A stretch of 64,000 bases of DNA from Bacillota bacterium (GCA_023453025.1 JAEXUD010000040.1:116630-180629), one strand, 5' to 3'. Shown: positions 34,868 through 43,412, counted from the stretch's first letter. A program made the numbers and translations. Notes: generated by a model not told the origin, from the letters alone.

Positions 34868-35923
34868 CTATCTTAATTCTTCAATCGCTTTGAAATACTT
34901 ATCAGTATTTGTTTGAGCAAATTTGTCATAAACAGATTTAACCATTTCTCTCATAGGGGCTCTGTCAATTTCATATACATTCATTCCGGCGTCTTTTAAT
35001 CTTCCTAAGAAATCTTCTTCCGCTTCTTCTTGGGTCTTAGAAACTTCTAAAGTTATTTCCTTTGCAGTTTCTTTAAACAGCTGTTGTTCTTCAGCAGTTA
35101 ATGTATCCCAGAATGTTTGTGAAGCATGAGCTGTTGTAAATGCAAAGATATGTTCTGTCAAGGTAACATTATCCTGCACCTCATAAACACGTTCATTATT
35201 AATTGTTGCTATAGAGTTTTCATGTCCGTCTATAGTTCCCTGTTGTAAAGCTGTAAATACTTCACCCCAAGACATTGCTTGAGGAGCTGCTCCTAATGCT
35301 GTAAATGTATCTACGAAAATCGGGCTTTCGATAACTCTTATTTTCATGCCTTTTAATCCTTCAACAGATGTTATTGGAGTTCCTGAATTTGTAACACTTC
35401 TTGGTCCCCTTGCAATAAGTCCGAATGTAATTATTCCGGCACTTTCGGTTTCTTTATATAATTCTTCTGCTGCATCCGATTCTAAGAACTTATAAACATG
35501 ATTCCAATCGTCAAACAAGAAAGGCAAGTCCAATGTTTGGAATGATGGAACGAAGTTACCCATAGGTGAAGAAGTTATGACTGCTAAATCAACAGTGCCA
35601 TACTGCAAGCCTTCTATTAATTCTCTGTCTTTTCCTAAAACACCTGCAGGATAAAGCTCAACTTCAAATTTTCCATTTGTTTTTTCCTCAATAGCTTCTT
35701 TAAATCTTAATGCAAACATATGATAAGCATCATCCGGTAATTCAGGTGACATATGTGCAAGCTTGATTACTCTGGTCTCCGATGATGCCTGTTGTTCGTT
35801 ACCAGCCGGCTTTTCATTTTCCGCCGGTTGATTCGCAGGTTGTGAAGTATTTCCGCCGCATGCTGTTCCTAAAACCATTAATACCACAAGAATAATTGAT
35901 AAAGATACAGATTTAAATTTCAT
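34868..35923 (-). CDS. dctP: TRAP transporter substrate-binding lipoprotein, DctP type
   Basis: This 351-residue extracytoplasmic binding protein has a lipoprotein signal peptide ending LGTACGG near residue 22, followed by a Gln/Asn/Glu-rich linker. The mature DctP fold starts at RVIKLAHMSPELPDDAYHMF. GLKGMKIRVIES (about 180-191) contains the conserved arginine that grips the substrate carboxylate. GEVFTALQQGTIDGHEN is the usual family signature. The start at 35923 has GGAGGG upstream. The ligand is a monocarboxylate or 2-oxo/2-hydroxy acid by context; it cannot be fixed from sequence. Confidence 0.92.
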   Translation of the reverse strand: MKFKSVSLSIILVVLMVLGTACGGNTSQPANQPAENEKPAGNEQQASSETRVIKLAHMSPELPDDAYHMFALRFKEAIEEKTNGKFEVELYPAGVLGKDRELIEGLQYGTVDLAVITSSPMGNFVPSFQTLDLPFLFDDWNHVYKFLESDAAEELYKETESAGIITFGLIARGPRSVTNSGTPITSVEGLKGMKIRVIESPIFVDTFTALGAAPQAMSWGEVFTALQQGTIDGHENSIATINNERVYEVQDNVTLTEHIFAFTTAHASQTFWDTLTAEEQQLFKETAKEITLEVSKTQEEAEEDFLGRLKDAGMNVYEIDRAPMREMVKSVYDKFAQTNTDKYFKAIEELR

Positions 35924-35942
35924 AAATCCCTCCAAATTAATT

Positions 35943-36872
35943 TTATTTTATTAAATTTGCATAATTCTTTTGAATCATGCTGATTAACTGATAAAGAACT
36001 TTTGTTACCGGTACGTCCATACCTAACTTCTCCGCTTCGCTTGCAACAGCTCCATTGATAAAATCAATTTCTGTTGTTCTGTTTCCGAGTACATCCTGCA
36101 TCATAGACGGCATGTGATCTGCATGTTCAACAAAATCTTGTTCTATAAGCTTAATAACATTATTTGCATTTGCATCGATATTTTTCTTATTAGCTACAGA
36201 TACAACCTCCCTGGCTATTGAACGCGCAAGCTCCTTGCCCTCCTCTGTTCCCCCAACAACTCCCAGACGCAGACGGCTGACAGCTGTAAGTGCATTGCAT
36301 GCCGCATTAAAAGCAACTTTTTCCCAAATTGAAACAAACACATCTTTAGTAATAATGCAGTTTAAACCTGCATCATTAAACATTAATTTAATTTGTTCCA
36401 GTCTTTCTGTCACTTCACCATCGCAGCTCATAATTTTTGTAGTGCCTTTACCTTTTGACCTTACACTTCCGGGTTTAAGTAAATCGCTTGGAAAATTTGT
36501 AGTTCCGATTATTATTCTGTCTATTGATACAAATTCTTTTATCACATCATCATTGCCTAACCCGTTTTGTAATGACAAAACCATTGTTTCAGGTCCTATT
36601 TTTTCTTTTAAAGATTCTAATGCTGATTTAGAGTGAATTGTTTTCGTAAATAATATCAACAATTCAGGCTGGTCAGAAACTTCGTGCGCATATTTGGCTT
36701 TTATCGGTATTACCCTCTTTTTCTCTGCTGTTTCTAATGTCAGACCATTTGTATTAATTTCATCAATTTGAGTCTTTGATACATCTACAAGAATGACATC
36801 ATTGCCTTTTTCTTTCAAGAGACCGCCATACAGGCAACCCATTGCTCCTGCACCTAAAACTAGTATCTTCAA
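35943..36872 (-). CDS. Ketopantoate reductase family dehydrogenase
   Basis: This 309-residue NAD(P)H-dependent enzyme has the 2-dehydropantoate 2-reductase fold. The Rossmann motif is MKILVLGAGAMGCLYGGLL. The catalytic Lys lies in WEKVAFNAACNALTA (about 187-201), and the C-terminal helical domain is complete. In this operon, beside a 2-oxoacid oxidoreductase and a TRAP importer, pantothenate synthesis is unlikely. Family members in lactic acid bacteria interconvert branched 2-oxo and D-2-hydroxy acids, so a hydroxy-acid dehydrogenase feeding the oxidoreductase is my inference. It sits 36 bases after the beta subunit gene. Confidence 0.85.
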   Translation of the reverse strand: MKILVLGAGAMGCLYGGLLKEKGNDVILVDVSKTQIDEINTNGLTLETAEKKRVIPIKAKYAHEVSDQPELLILFTKTIHSKSALESLKEKIGPETMVLSLQNGLGNDDVIKEFVSIDRIIIGTTNFPSDLLKPGSVRSKGKGTTKIMSCDGEVTERLEQIKLMFNDAGLNCIITKDVFVSIWEKVAFNAACNALTAVSRLRLGVVGGTEEGKELARSIAREVVSVANKKNIDANANNVIKLIEQDFVEHADHMPSMMQDVLGNRTTEIDFINGAVASEAEKLGMDVPVTKVLYQLISMIQKNYANLIK

Positions 36873-36908
36873 TTTTCACTCTCCTCTCATGCAAAATATT
36901 TATAAATA

Positions 36909-37814
36909 TTAAGCAGTTGCTGTCTCTTCGGAATCAACATTCATATTTTCAAGTTTTCTGATATATCTATGGTAATATTTAATTGTATAATCTTGAAGCT
37001 CTTCTTTTTGTTCCTCAGTCATATGCTTAAATCTTCCTTGAATTCCTATATAGTCAGTAATTGGTTTAAGGTCTTTGAGCTTATTGTTAATTGTAACCTT
37101 TCCGTCCTCATATTCATATAAAATCCAGCAGCCGGTTTGCACTGCTGCTCTGGCCAGTTCTATAGATTTAGATGGGTCGTATCTCCAACCTGTCGGACAA
37201 GGAGTCTGAATATGAATCAAGGACGGACCGTCCGTTTCCTTTGCTTTTTGAAGTTTTTTCTTAAAATCATTTAAATTATGTATGGAAGCAGTTGCTGCAT
37301 ATGGAATATCATGAGCCATTACTATTTCCATTAGATTTTTTCTGGCTGTAGGCTTGCCTGCCGGTGTTGTTGTTGTGCTTGCATAATATGGAGTTGAACT
37401 GCTGCCCTGAATACCTGTATTCATATATGCTTCGTTGTCATAGCATATATACATGATTTTGTCCCTTCGTTCCAACACTCCCGACAATGCTTGCAGCCCT
37501 ATGTCAACCGTTCCGCCGTCACCTGCAAATGCAAGGACAGTTGTATGGGTATTGCCTTGAATATTTAATGCGGCTCTAACACCTGCAGCACATGCTGCTG
37601 TATTTTCAAGATTTCCTTGAAAACCTGGTATTTTTAGACCTGATTCATTCCCAAATCCGGAAAATAATGCAGAACATCCCGGCGGAATCAATACTATTGT
37701 ATCTTCCCCTAATACATTCATAACTGTTCTCATAATAAGCTCCATACCACAGCCTGCACATGCACTTACTCCATGAGATACCAATCCTTTAGATTGATGT
37801 TGTATATCAAACAT
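36909..37814 (-). CDS. 2-oxoacid:ferredoxin oxidoreductase, beta subunit
   Basis: This 301-residue thiamine-diphosphate-binding subunit of a four-subunit pyruvate/2-oxoacid:ferredoxin oxidoreductase has the TPP motif AGDGGTVDIGLQ (about 97-108) through to YDNEAYMNTG (about 124-133). Cysteines in SACAGCGMEL (about 17-26) and at TPCPTGW bind the subunit's iron-sulfur cluster. The gene overlaps the alpha gene by eight bases. The complex splits a 2-oxoacid to acyl-CoA and CO2 and reduces ferredoxin. Substrate choice among pyruvate, 2-oxobutyrate and branched 2-oxoacids cannot be read from the sequence, but ptb-buk favours C4-C5 acids. Confidence 0.92.
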   Translation of the reverse strand: MFDIQHQSKGLVSHGVSACAGCGMELIMRTVMNVLGEDTIVLIPPGCSALFSGFGNESGLKIPGFQGNLENTAACAAGVRAALNIQGNTHTTVLAFAGDGGTVDIGLQALSGVLERRDKIMYICYDNEAYMNTGIQGSSSTPYYASTTTTPAGKPTARKNLMEIVMAHDIPYAATASIHNLNDFKKKLQKAKETDGPSLIHIQTPCPTGWRYDPSKSIELARAAVQTGCWILYEYEDGKVTINNKLKDLKPITDYIGIQGRFKHMTEEQKEELQDYTIKYYHRYIRKLENMNVDSEETATA

Positions 37815-39012
37815 TTTTTACCACCTGCCTTAAATCCATCGGATTTTCTTTTAAGTCAATCCATTCTGTATGTGTTTCTCTCTTGCCTTCATAAATTTCC
37901 AGCAACTCATTATAGATTTTTTCTATATTATCAATTGTTACGTCTCTTCCTCCAAGACCGCCCACATAATGTCTGATATCAGAGCCTTCATTCATCATCA
38001 AAGCACTGGTTTCGCTCCAGACAGGACCACCTTGTCCGCCAAGACCTGTACTTCTGTCAAATACTCCTATTACCTTTTTACCTGACAAAATTTCTTTTAA
38101 GTGTTTTACAGGAAATGGTCTGAATACCACGACTTTAGCAAGTCCGACTTTTTTACCTTCTTTTCTCATTTTATCAACTACATATTTTGCAGTACCGCAC
38201 ATTGATCCAAGTGCTACAAGAACAACATCAGCATCTTCAGTTTTATAGCCTTCAACTATATTTATCTTCCTGCCGAATTTTTCTTCAAACTCTTTAGCAA
38301 TTTCTTCAATAACTGTTATGGAATTATCCATAGCAACTTTTTGTTGATATCTCATTTCCGTAAATTCATCAGAACCTGTCAAGTCACAACAGAACATAGG
38401 ATCTTCAGTATCTAAATATGTATTTTTTCTTATGTATGGTCCTATAAACTCATCAACTGACTGTTGCACTGGAACATCTGCCTTCTGCATTGAATGCGAA
38501 AGGAAGAATCCATCTAGACAAACCATTGTTGGTGTTAATACTCGTTCATCTTCAGCTACTCTGTAAGATAATAATGTGATATCTAGTACTTCCTGAACAT
38601 TTTGGCAATACAATTGAAGCCAGCCTGTATCTCTTTGTGACATCGCATCACCATGCTCACACCATAAAGTCCATGGAGCAGCCACTCCTCTGTTTACAAC
38701 AGGCATTACTATTGGGACCCTGTTTCCTGAAGTCATACTTAAAACTTCATGCATCAGGGCCAATCCGTTAGACGCTGTTGCCGTAGCAGCCCTTACTCCA
38801 GTTAATCCGGCTGTTGTAGCTACTGATAAAGCTGTATGCTCAGATTCGACACGCACATATTCTGCCTTTAGCTCTCCTGTAGCAACCAAATCAGAAAGTT
38901 TTTCAGATATAGTACTTTGAGGAGTAATAGGATATGCCGAAATTACTTGAACTCTGGCAAGCTTCATAGCCTCAACTGCCGCTTCATTTCCGTCAAGCAT
39001 TTTAAATGCCAT
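37807..39012 (-). CDS. 2-oxoacid:ferredoxin oxidoreductase, alpha subunit
   Basis: This 401-residue alpha subunit begins MAFKMLDGNEAAVEAMKLA. ISAYPITPQSTISEKL (about 24-39) is the substrate and CoA-side signature, with EYVRVESEHTALSVATTA and TASNGLALMHE following. SQRDTGWLQLYCQNVQE (about 124-140) forms the next active-site strand. FDRSTGLGGQGGPVWSE near residue 325 is the C-terminal domain marker. It overlaps the delta gene by one base (TAATG type) and the beta gene by eight, a tightly coupled set. Confidence 0.93.
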   Translation of the reverse strand: MAFKMLDGNEAAVEAMKLARVQVISAYPITPQSTISEKLSDLVATGELKAEYVRVESEHTALSVATTAGLTGVRAATATASNGLALMHEVLSMTSGNRVPIVMPVVNRGVAAPWTLWCEHGDAMSQRDTGWLQLYCQNVQEVLDITLLSYRVAEDERVLTPTMVCLDGFFLSHSMQKADVPVQQSVDEFIGPYIRKNTYLDTEDPMFCCDLTGSDEFTEMRYQQKVAMDNSITVIEEIAKEFEEKFGRKINIVEGYKTEDADVVLVALGSMCGTAKYVVDKMRKEGKKVGLAKVVVFRPFPVKHLKEILSGKKVIGVFDRSTGLGGQGGPVWSETSALMMNEGSDIRHYVGGLGGRDVTIDNIEKIYNELLEIYEGKRETHTEWIDLKENPMDLRQVVKNV

Positions 39013-39317
39013 TATTCTTCACCTCTTTCCGGTATCATCTTCATACATTTTGTCGGACACTCATTGACACAAATGCCGCAGCCCTTACAGTAATCAAAAT
39101 CTATAACTACACATTCCTTCTTATCTTTAAAAACATTTATAACATTTGCAGGACAAAATCTTTCACATGTACCGCATTTTATACACTTATCATAATCTAT
39201 AGCCGGTCTCTCAAGTCTCCAGCTTCCGGTATTTGAGCTTGCATAAATCGTTGCACAAGGTCCTAATACCCTAACTTTTTTTAATTCTTTCGTAAGCTTC
39301 TCTTGCTGCTTTTGCAT
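39012..39317 (-). CDS. 2-oxoacid:ferredoxin oxidoreductase, delta (ferredoxin) subunit
   Basis: This 101-residue 2[4Fe-4S] ferredoxin-like subunit passes electrons out of the complex. The two cluster motifs are CIKCGTCERFCP and CKGCGICVNECP, separated by about 20 residues. The start at 39317 has GGGTG six bases before it and overlaps the end of the gamma gene by 47 bases in another frame, an unusually long overlap for this operon. A later start is possible but would trim the conserved KKVRVLGPC region. Confidence 0.9.
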   Translation of the reverse strand: MQKQQEKLTKELKKVRVLGPCATIYASSNTGSWRLERPAIDYDKCIKCGTCERFCPANVINVFKDKKECVVIDFDYCKGCGICVNECPTKCMKMIPERGEE

Positions 39318-39822
39318 TTTTATCACCCGCCTTTTCTCCAAATGATTTTTTGATAGCTTTTTCAATTGATTCTATGGTTACAAGGCCAGTACATGCTAAA
39401 GCTCCTAACATGGATCCGTTAGGAATTCCTCTTCCGATGTTATTTAACGCAATCTGTGTTCCATCAACATAGTATGTATTTTTAAAATTGTACTTCTCAT
39501 ATCTTTTCACAATATTTTCATCTTCAGTGTTTAAAACAAGAATACTATCCTTATGTATACCTTGAGAAATATCTATACCTTTATCTATTATTGTGCCGTC
39601 CATAACTAATACAATGTCAGGATGATAAACAAAAGAATTTATAAGCACCGGTTCTTCATCAACAATAATGCTTGTATTTACAGGTGCTCCACGTCTTTCA
39701 TGACCATACGCAGGTACTGTTATTGCATATTTGTTTTCATGCAATGACACTGCTTCAGAAAATATTTTCCCGGCAGTTACAACACCTTGTCCTCCCAACC
39801 CATAAAATTTAATACTAATCAT
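39271..39822 (-). CDS. 2-oxoacid:ferredoxin oxidoreductase, gamma subunit
   Basis: This 183-residue gamma subunit begins MISIKFYGLGGQGVVTAGKIFSEA, the G-x-G-G-Q-G motif of the family, and contains YGHERRGAPVNTSI (about 41-54). It ends with the helix YERIKKS. This is the first gene of the long operon. The ATG at 39822 lies about 10 bases after AAGGGA; a longer in-frame start has no ribosome site. A consensus promoter and a palindromic operator lie immediately upstream. Confidence 0.92.
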   Translation of the reverse strand: MISIKFYGLGGQGVVTAGKIFSEAVSLHENKYAITVPAYGHERRGAPVNTSIIVDEEPVLINSFVYHPDIVLVMDGTIIDKGIDISQGIHKDSILVLNTEDENIVKRYEKYNFKNTYYVDGTQIALNNIGRGIPNGSMLGALACTGLVTIESIEKAIKKSFGEKAGDKNAKAAREAYERIKKS

Positions 39823-39885
39823 ATTTGCTTTGTCCCTTCTTTCCCATTTTTTACTAAATACAATCCACAAGTTTTTAGTTATAGT

Positions 39886-39903
39886 TATAAAAACGTTTTT
39901 ATA
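39886..39903. promoter_or_regulatory. Palindromic operator at the catabolic operon start site
   Basis: TATAAAAACGTTTTTATA is a perfect 18-bp palindrome covering the expected transcription start. A repressor bound here would block initiation; the upstream IclR protein is the nearest candidate. Confidence 0.65.
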
Positions 39904-39908
39904 TTTCT

Positions 39909-39937
39909 ATTATAAAAAATATAAATTAATTTGTCAA
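39909..39937 (-). promoter_or_regulatory. Consensus sigma-A promoter of the 2-oxoacid/TRAP/ptb-buk operon
   Basis: TTGACA (39932-39937) and TATAAT (39909-39914) match the consensus perfectly with an optimal 17-base spacer on the minus strand. It precedes the gamma subunit gene by about 90 bases. Confidence 0.92.
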
Positions 39938-40008
39938 GAAATTTTTCTTTATAATATACATCGTTTACTATATATAAACACTAATCAAATTATTAACTAC
40001 CTTATTTT

Positions 40009-40054
40009 TTCACAATAAAAATTGCAGTTTTTCAACTGCAATTTTTATTGTGAA
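40009..40054. terminator. Terminator after the IclR gene
   Basis: A perfect 21-bp stem with a GAAA tetraloop on the minus strand. The core TTGCAGTT-GAAA-AACTGCAA is followed by TTTTTATT. It overlaps the IclR stop codon and separates it from the catabolic operon promoter. Confidence 0.9.
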
Positions 40055-40824
40055 GTTTTAGATTTATATCCTAATGAAATTGACACTTCATTAGCTGTTT
40101 CTTTAATAGATTTTATTAATTCTTCCTTGTTGTTGAGCATCCTTACATACGTTCCCGACATACTTATAGCTGCTATGGTCTGTCCTGTTAAATCCCTTAT
40201 GGGAGCGGCATAACATACCAGGCCGTATTCACTTTCTTCCGCATCTATGCCGTAATCCTGCTCTTTAATTAAACCCAGCTGTTCTATAAGCTTTTTATAA
40301 TCTGTAATTGTATGTTCGGTGTGACGTATATAATTATATGTTTTAAGCCTTTGTTCCATTGCTTCATCAAGCTTGCTTGCCACCAAAACCTTTCCCATCG
40401 CTGTTGCGTAGAAAGGCAGTTTGTAGCCTACTCTGGATGCCATCTGCACGGTATTTGTGCTTGCTTCCTTAACCATAAAAATAACATTAAGATCTTCATC
40501 CAGAATCCCTAAGTGTGTTGTTTCATTATGTTTGTCTCTCAGCTTCTGTAAATAAGGTCTTATTAACTTGAATACATTTTGCTTTTCTAAGACCAATGAG
40601 CCGTAATGTGCAAATTTTATACCCAGCTGATACTTTAAATCGGGTGTTTTTTGAACATAATCCAGCCTTTCCAAAGTATACAGCATTTTAAAAACACTAG
40701 CCTTTCCTATACCTGTAGATTTGCTTATATCTGAAACTCCAAGTGTTTCATGCATACTAAGCAAGTCCAGTATTTTTAATGTGTTATAAACCGAACTCAT
40801 TAAATATTTGTCATCATTATTCAT
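40045..40824 (-). CDS. IclR family transcriptional regulator
   Basis: This 259-residue regulator has an N-terminal winged helix (SSVYNTLKILDLL, then LGVSDISKSTGIGKASVFKML, about 8-48) and a C-terminal GAF-like ligand domain (about 80-250). IGILDEDLNVIFMVKEAS, ATAMGKVLVAS and DAEESEYGLVCYAAPI are typical family segments. The start at 40824 has GAGGGG eight bases upstream; the longer reading lacks a site. IclR proteins often control aromatic or organic acid catabolism. It lies between the LpdC-type decarboxylase and the 2-oxoacid operon, so either could be its target. Confidence 0.9.
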   Translation of the reverse strand: MNNDDKYLMSSVYNTLKILDLLSMHETLGVSDISKSTGIGKASVFKMLYTLERLDYVQKTPDLKYQLGIKFAHYGSLVLEKQNVFKLIRPYLQKLRDKHNETTHLGILDEDLNVIFMVKEASTNTVQMASRVGYKLPFYATAMGKVLVASKLDEAMEQRLKTYNYIRHTEHTITDYKKLIEQLGLIKEQDYGIDAEESEYGLVCYAAPIRDLTGQTIAAISMSGTYVRMLNNKEELIKSIKETANEVSISLGYKSKTSQ

Positions 40825-40968
40825 TATAGCAGCCCCTCTAGTGAAATAACTTTGTATTTTGACTAACCTATTAAAATTATTGGGATTGTATTTTATTAAA
40901 TAATTTGTGGACATAGTAAATTGACATCAGTATAACACAGTAACCTAAAAAAATCTATTTATTTTTAT

Positions 40969-42429
40969 TTATAAAAATCTTGTCGGATCTACATCCATAA
41001 ATTGTGATCTCTTGAACTTTTCTTTAAGGCCTAACGGTACAGTGCAGTCAAAAATTGTTTTACAGGACATTCCCTTGTCTTTTAATGCTGAATTATAATC
41101 AGGACCTTGTGACGGATCTAACGGATGACATCTGACACCTGGTATAAAAATTGTATCCACATCTCCCTGGTACCTGGTATTCATTGACCATAAGACATCA
41201 TTTGTATCAAATGGATCCACATCCTCGCTGACCAAAATAATATGCTTTAGCTCAGGAAATGCAGAGAAAGCAAGCAATGCAGCTTGTCTTTGACGCCCCT
41301 CATCAGTTTGAATCAGTTTTTTGAATTGCAAAACAGCCATATATTTGCCGCCGCCTGATGAATGAGCATATACATTAAGCAATCTTCCGGGCATCGCCTT
41401 TTCTATCATCTGAATTATACTTGCCTCTGTAGGTATGCCTGCAAGGTTTACATGTTCTTCGCTCGGACCGATTATAGTCTGCATTATCGGATTTCTTCTG
41501 TGGGTAACAGCTTTAACCTTTATTACAGGTGTCTGCAAAATTGCCTCTCCGGTATATCCCGGAAATTCAGGCATGGCTTTACCTGTATTTGTGTTTTGAT
41601 CTTCTCTTACATATTTACCCGGTATTAGTTCTCCTTCAATTACATATTCTGCATTTGCAATGGCTTTTTCGTTGATTGTGAGGCATCTTACCAACTCGAC
41701 AGGTTCATGTCTTATAGCACCTGCTATACTTAATTCATTAAAACCAAGAGGTGTTGTAGGCGGTTCAAAGCATGCAGCTATTTCTACCGCCGGGTCTACA
41801 CCTATACTGATAGAAATCGGCAGCGGCTTACCTTCTCTCTCTGCTTTTTCTCTGAAAACAGACAAATGACGTGCTCCCGGCACAAAGTACATTGATATTT
41901 CATCCTCGCTTTGAAGACATAATCTATGTATTGTAACATCTGATTCGCCTGTTTCAATATCTGACGCATAGCACATTCCCATTGTAATATACGGTCCTGC
42001 ATCTTCTTCTGTATTTGTCGGTGCAGGAACCAGTTTTCTTATATCAAAACCCGGTTCATCAGCGTAATGAACTACTTCCTGGCATTTTGCATTTTCATTA
42101 GATACAGTAACCGGGTCTATTGGATTTTTTACTGATTCATTCAACAAGAAACCAAGCCTGTCCGCCTTTGTATCGAGCATCAATCCAACTCGTTCTCTGC
42201 TTGCCAACAAACCGATTATGACCCTCGCTCCTTCATGTCCTATTACATTGTTGAAAATCATAGCCGGCCCTAATTTTGTAGGACGCATAACCGTTCCGCC
42301 GGCTCCGATATGTCTATAAACACCTGACAATTCAGCCATTGGGTTTACAGGAGCATCCGTCTCAATCAATTGCCCCGGAACTGTTTTTAACAGTTCAATT
42401 GCAGATCTTAAATCTCTAACTTTTTTCAT
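40969..42429 (-). CDS. lpdC: UbiD-family decarboxylase, gallate/protocatechuate (LpdC) type
   Basis: This 486-residue prenyl-FMN-dependent non-oxidative decarboxylase is of the LpdC subgroup. Long stretches follow gallate decarboxylase LpdC as I remember it: ELSGVYRHIGAGGTVMRPT (about 33-51), PAPTNTEEDAGPYITMG, CFEPPTTPLGFNELSIAGAI and GKAMPEFPGYTGEAIL. THRRNPIMQTIIGPSEEH is near residue 315. It would convert hydroxylated benzoates such as gallate or 3,4-dihydroxybenzoate to phenols plus CO2. Start 42429 has GGAGG upstream. It is served by the single ubiX and lpdD some 2 kb upstream on the same strand, and has its own MerR-type promoter. Confidence 0.85.
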   Translation of the reverse strand: MKKVRDLRSAIELLKTVPGQLIETDAPVNPMAELSGVYRHIGAGGTVMRPTKLGPAMIFNNVIGHEGARVIIGLLASRERVGLMLDTKADRLGFLLNESVKNPIDPVTVSNENAKCQEVVHYADEPGFDIRKLVPAPTNTEEDAGPYITMGMCYASDIETGESDVTIHRLCLQSEDEISMYFVPGARHLSVFREKAEREGKPLPISISIGVDPAVEIAACFEPPTTPLGFNELSIAGAIRHEPVELVRCLTINEKAIANAEYVIEGELIPGKYVREDQNTNTGKAMPEFPGYTGEAILQTPVIKVKAVTHRRNPIMQTIIGPSEEHVNLAGIPTEASIIQMIEKAMPGRLLNVYAHSSGGGKYMAVLQFKKLIQTDEGRQRQAALLAFSAFPELKHIILVSEDVDPFDTNDVLWSMNTRYQGDVDTIFIPGVRCHPLDPSQGPDYNSALKDKGMSCKTIFDCTVPLGLKEKFKRSQFMDVDPTRFL

Positions 42430-42509
42430 ACTAGCCTCCATATGTAGATTTTCTCCCATAAAAAATTATTAGTGGTATCTGTTAATTAAAATTTTATAAT
42501 TTTATATAC

Positions 42510-42540
42510 ATAGTAATGTGTATAGTAACTATACAGTCAA
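42510..42540 (-). promoter_or_regulatory. MerR-type promoter of lpdC with spacer palindrome
   Basis: On the minus strand TTGACT (42535-42540) and TACTAT (42510-42515) are 19 bases apart, too long for normal sigma-A use. The spacer starts with the perfect 15-base palindrome GTATAGTTACTATAC. This is the classic MerR operator layout, and a MerR gene lies directly upstream. Confidence 0.82.
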
Positions 42541-42542
42541 CA

Positions 42543-43382
42543 TTAACTTTTTAAATTACTTTTTACGGGTATCTGCAGCTGGCAAAAATCTACATCCGTG
42601 CCGGCTTTATAAAAGGTAGTGTCCAGTATGCATTCATCTATTATATCTCCGTTAACTACATAGTCATTTTCTTTAATCCAATCTAAAAGAGCATGTAAAA
42701 ATCTTGTTTGGTACGGCATTCCATATTTGTACATACAAATATAATCGCATTCCGGTAATGTTTTAATACTTTTTAAACTTGATTCTTTAATATTGTTATT
42801 TAAAATTATATAAACTCCTGCCCCCTCTAATATGTTATCCTTTTGGAGACTGTTTTCCAAAATAATTGTTCCGAATCTGTTTGAAGGCTGTATCCCATTT
42901 GATTCAAGTAAGTTCCATGCCTTCATCATGGTGATATGAAGTTCTTCCTTACATAAATTTTTTTCATAAGGTACAAATACAACCTTTCTCTCGGGAAAGT
43001 GTTCTATAATAGGCAAATATAATTCCTGACTTTTATCTTCAACTTTTTCGTAAGTATTCAGCCTGTTTACAATTGAATCATAGATTACTGACATTTTTTG
43101 AATTTCTTCTTTTATATAATCTTTATGATATCGGAGCAGAGCTATGGATGTGTTGAGGTTTCTGTTTTCTATGTGCTTTTTAATATATTCAAGCTTAATT
43201 CCTGCAGATTTTAGATAACATATTTCTCTTAAATAGGGGATTTGATTAAAGCTGTAAAGTCTATATCCATTTTCATCCACCTTTATAGGCTTAAACAAAT
43301 CTATTTTGTCATAGTAAATGAGTGTCTGTCTTGATATATTGTGTATCTTGGCCATTTCGCTTACTGATAAATAATCCTTCAA
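42543..43382 (-). CDS. MerR family regulator with GyrI-like effector domain
   Basis: This 279-residue regulator has the MerR winged helix at about 5-75 (VSEMAKIHNISRQTLIYYDKI, then NGYRLYSFNQIPYLREI). A dimerisation coiled coil spans about 85-115. The rest resembles the BmrR/GyrI-type small-molecule pocket. Translation appears to start at TTG 43382 after AGGGAG. It is just upstream of the 19-base-spacer promoter of lpdC, so it probably activates that gene, sensing an aromatic ligand (inference). Confidence 0.85.
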   Translation of the reverse strand: MKDYLSVSEMAKIHNISRQTLIYYDKIDLFKPIKVDENGYRLYSFNQIPYLREICYLKSAGIKLEYIKKHIENRNLNTSIALLRYHKDYIKEEIQKMSVIYDSIVNRLNTYEKVEDKSQELYLPIIEHFPERKVVFVPYEKNLCKEELHITMMKAWNLLESNGIQPSNRFGTIILENSLQKDNILEGAGVYIILNNNIKESSLKSIKTLPECDYICMYKYGMPYQTRFLHALLDWIKENDYVVNGDIIDECILDTTFYKAGTDVDFCQLQIPVKSNLKS

Positions 43383-43412
43383 TATGTTTTCTCCCTTATA
43401 GGTTTTAATTAT

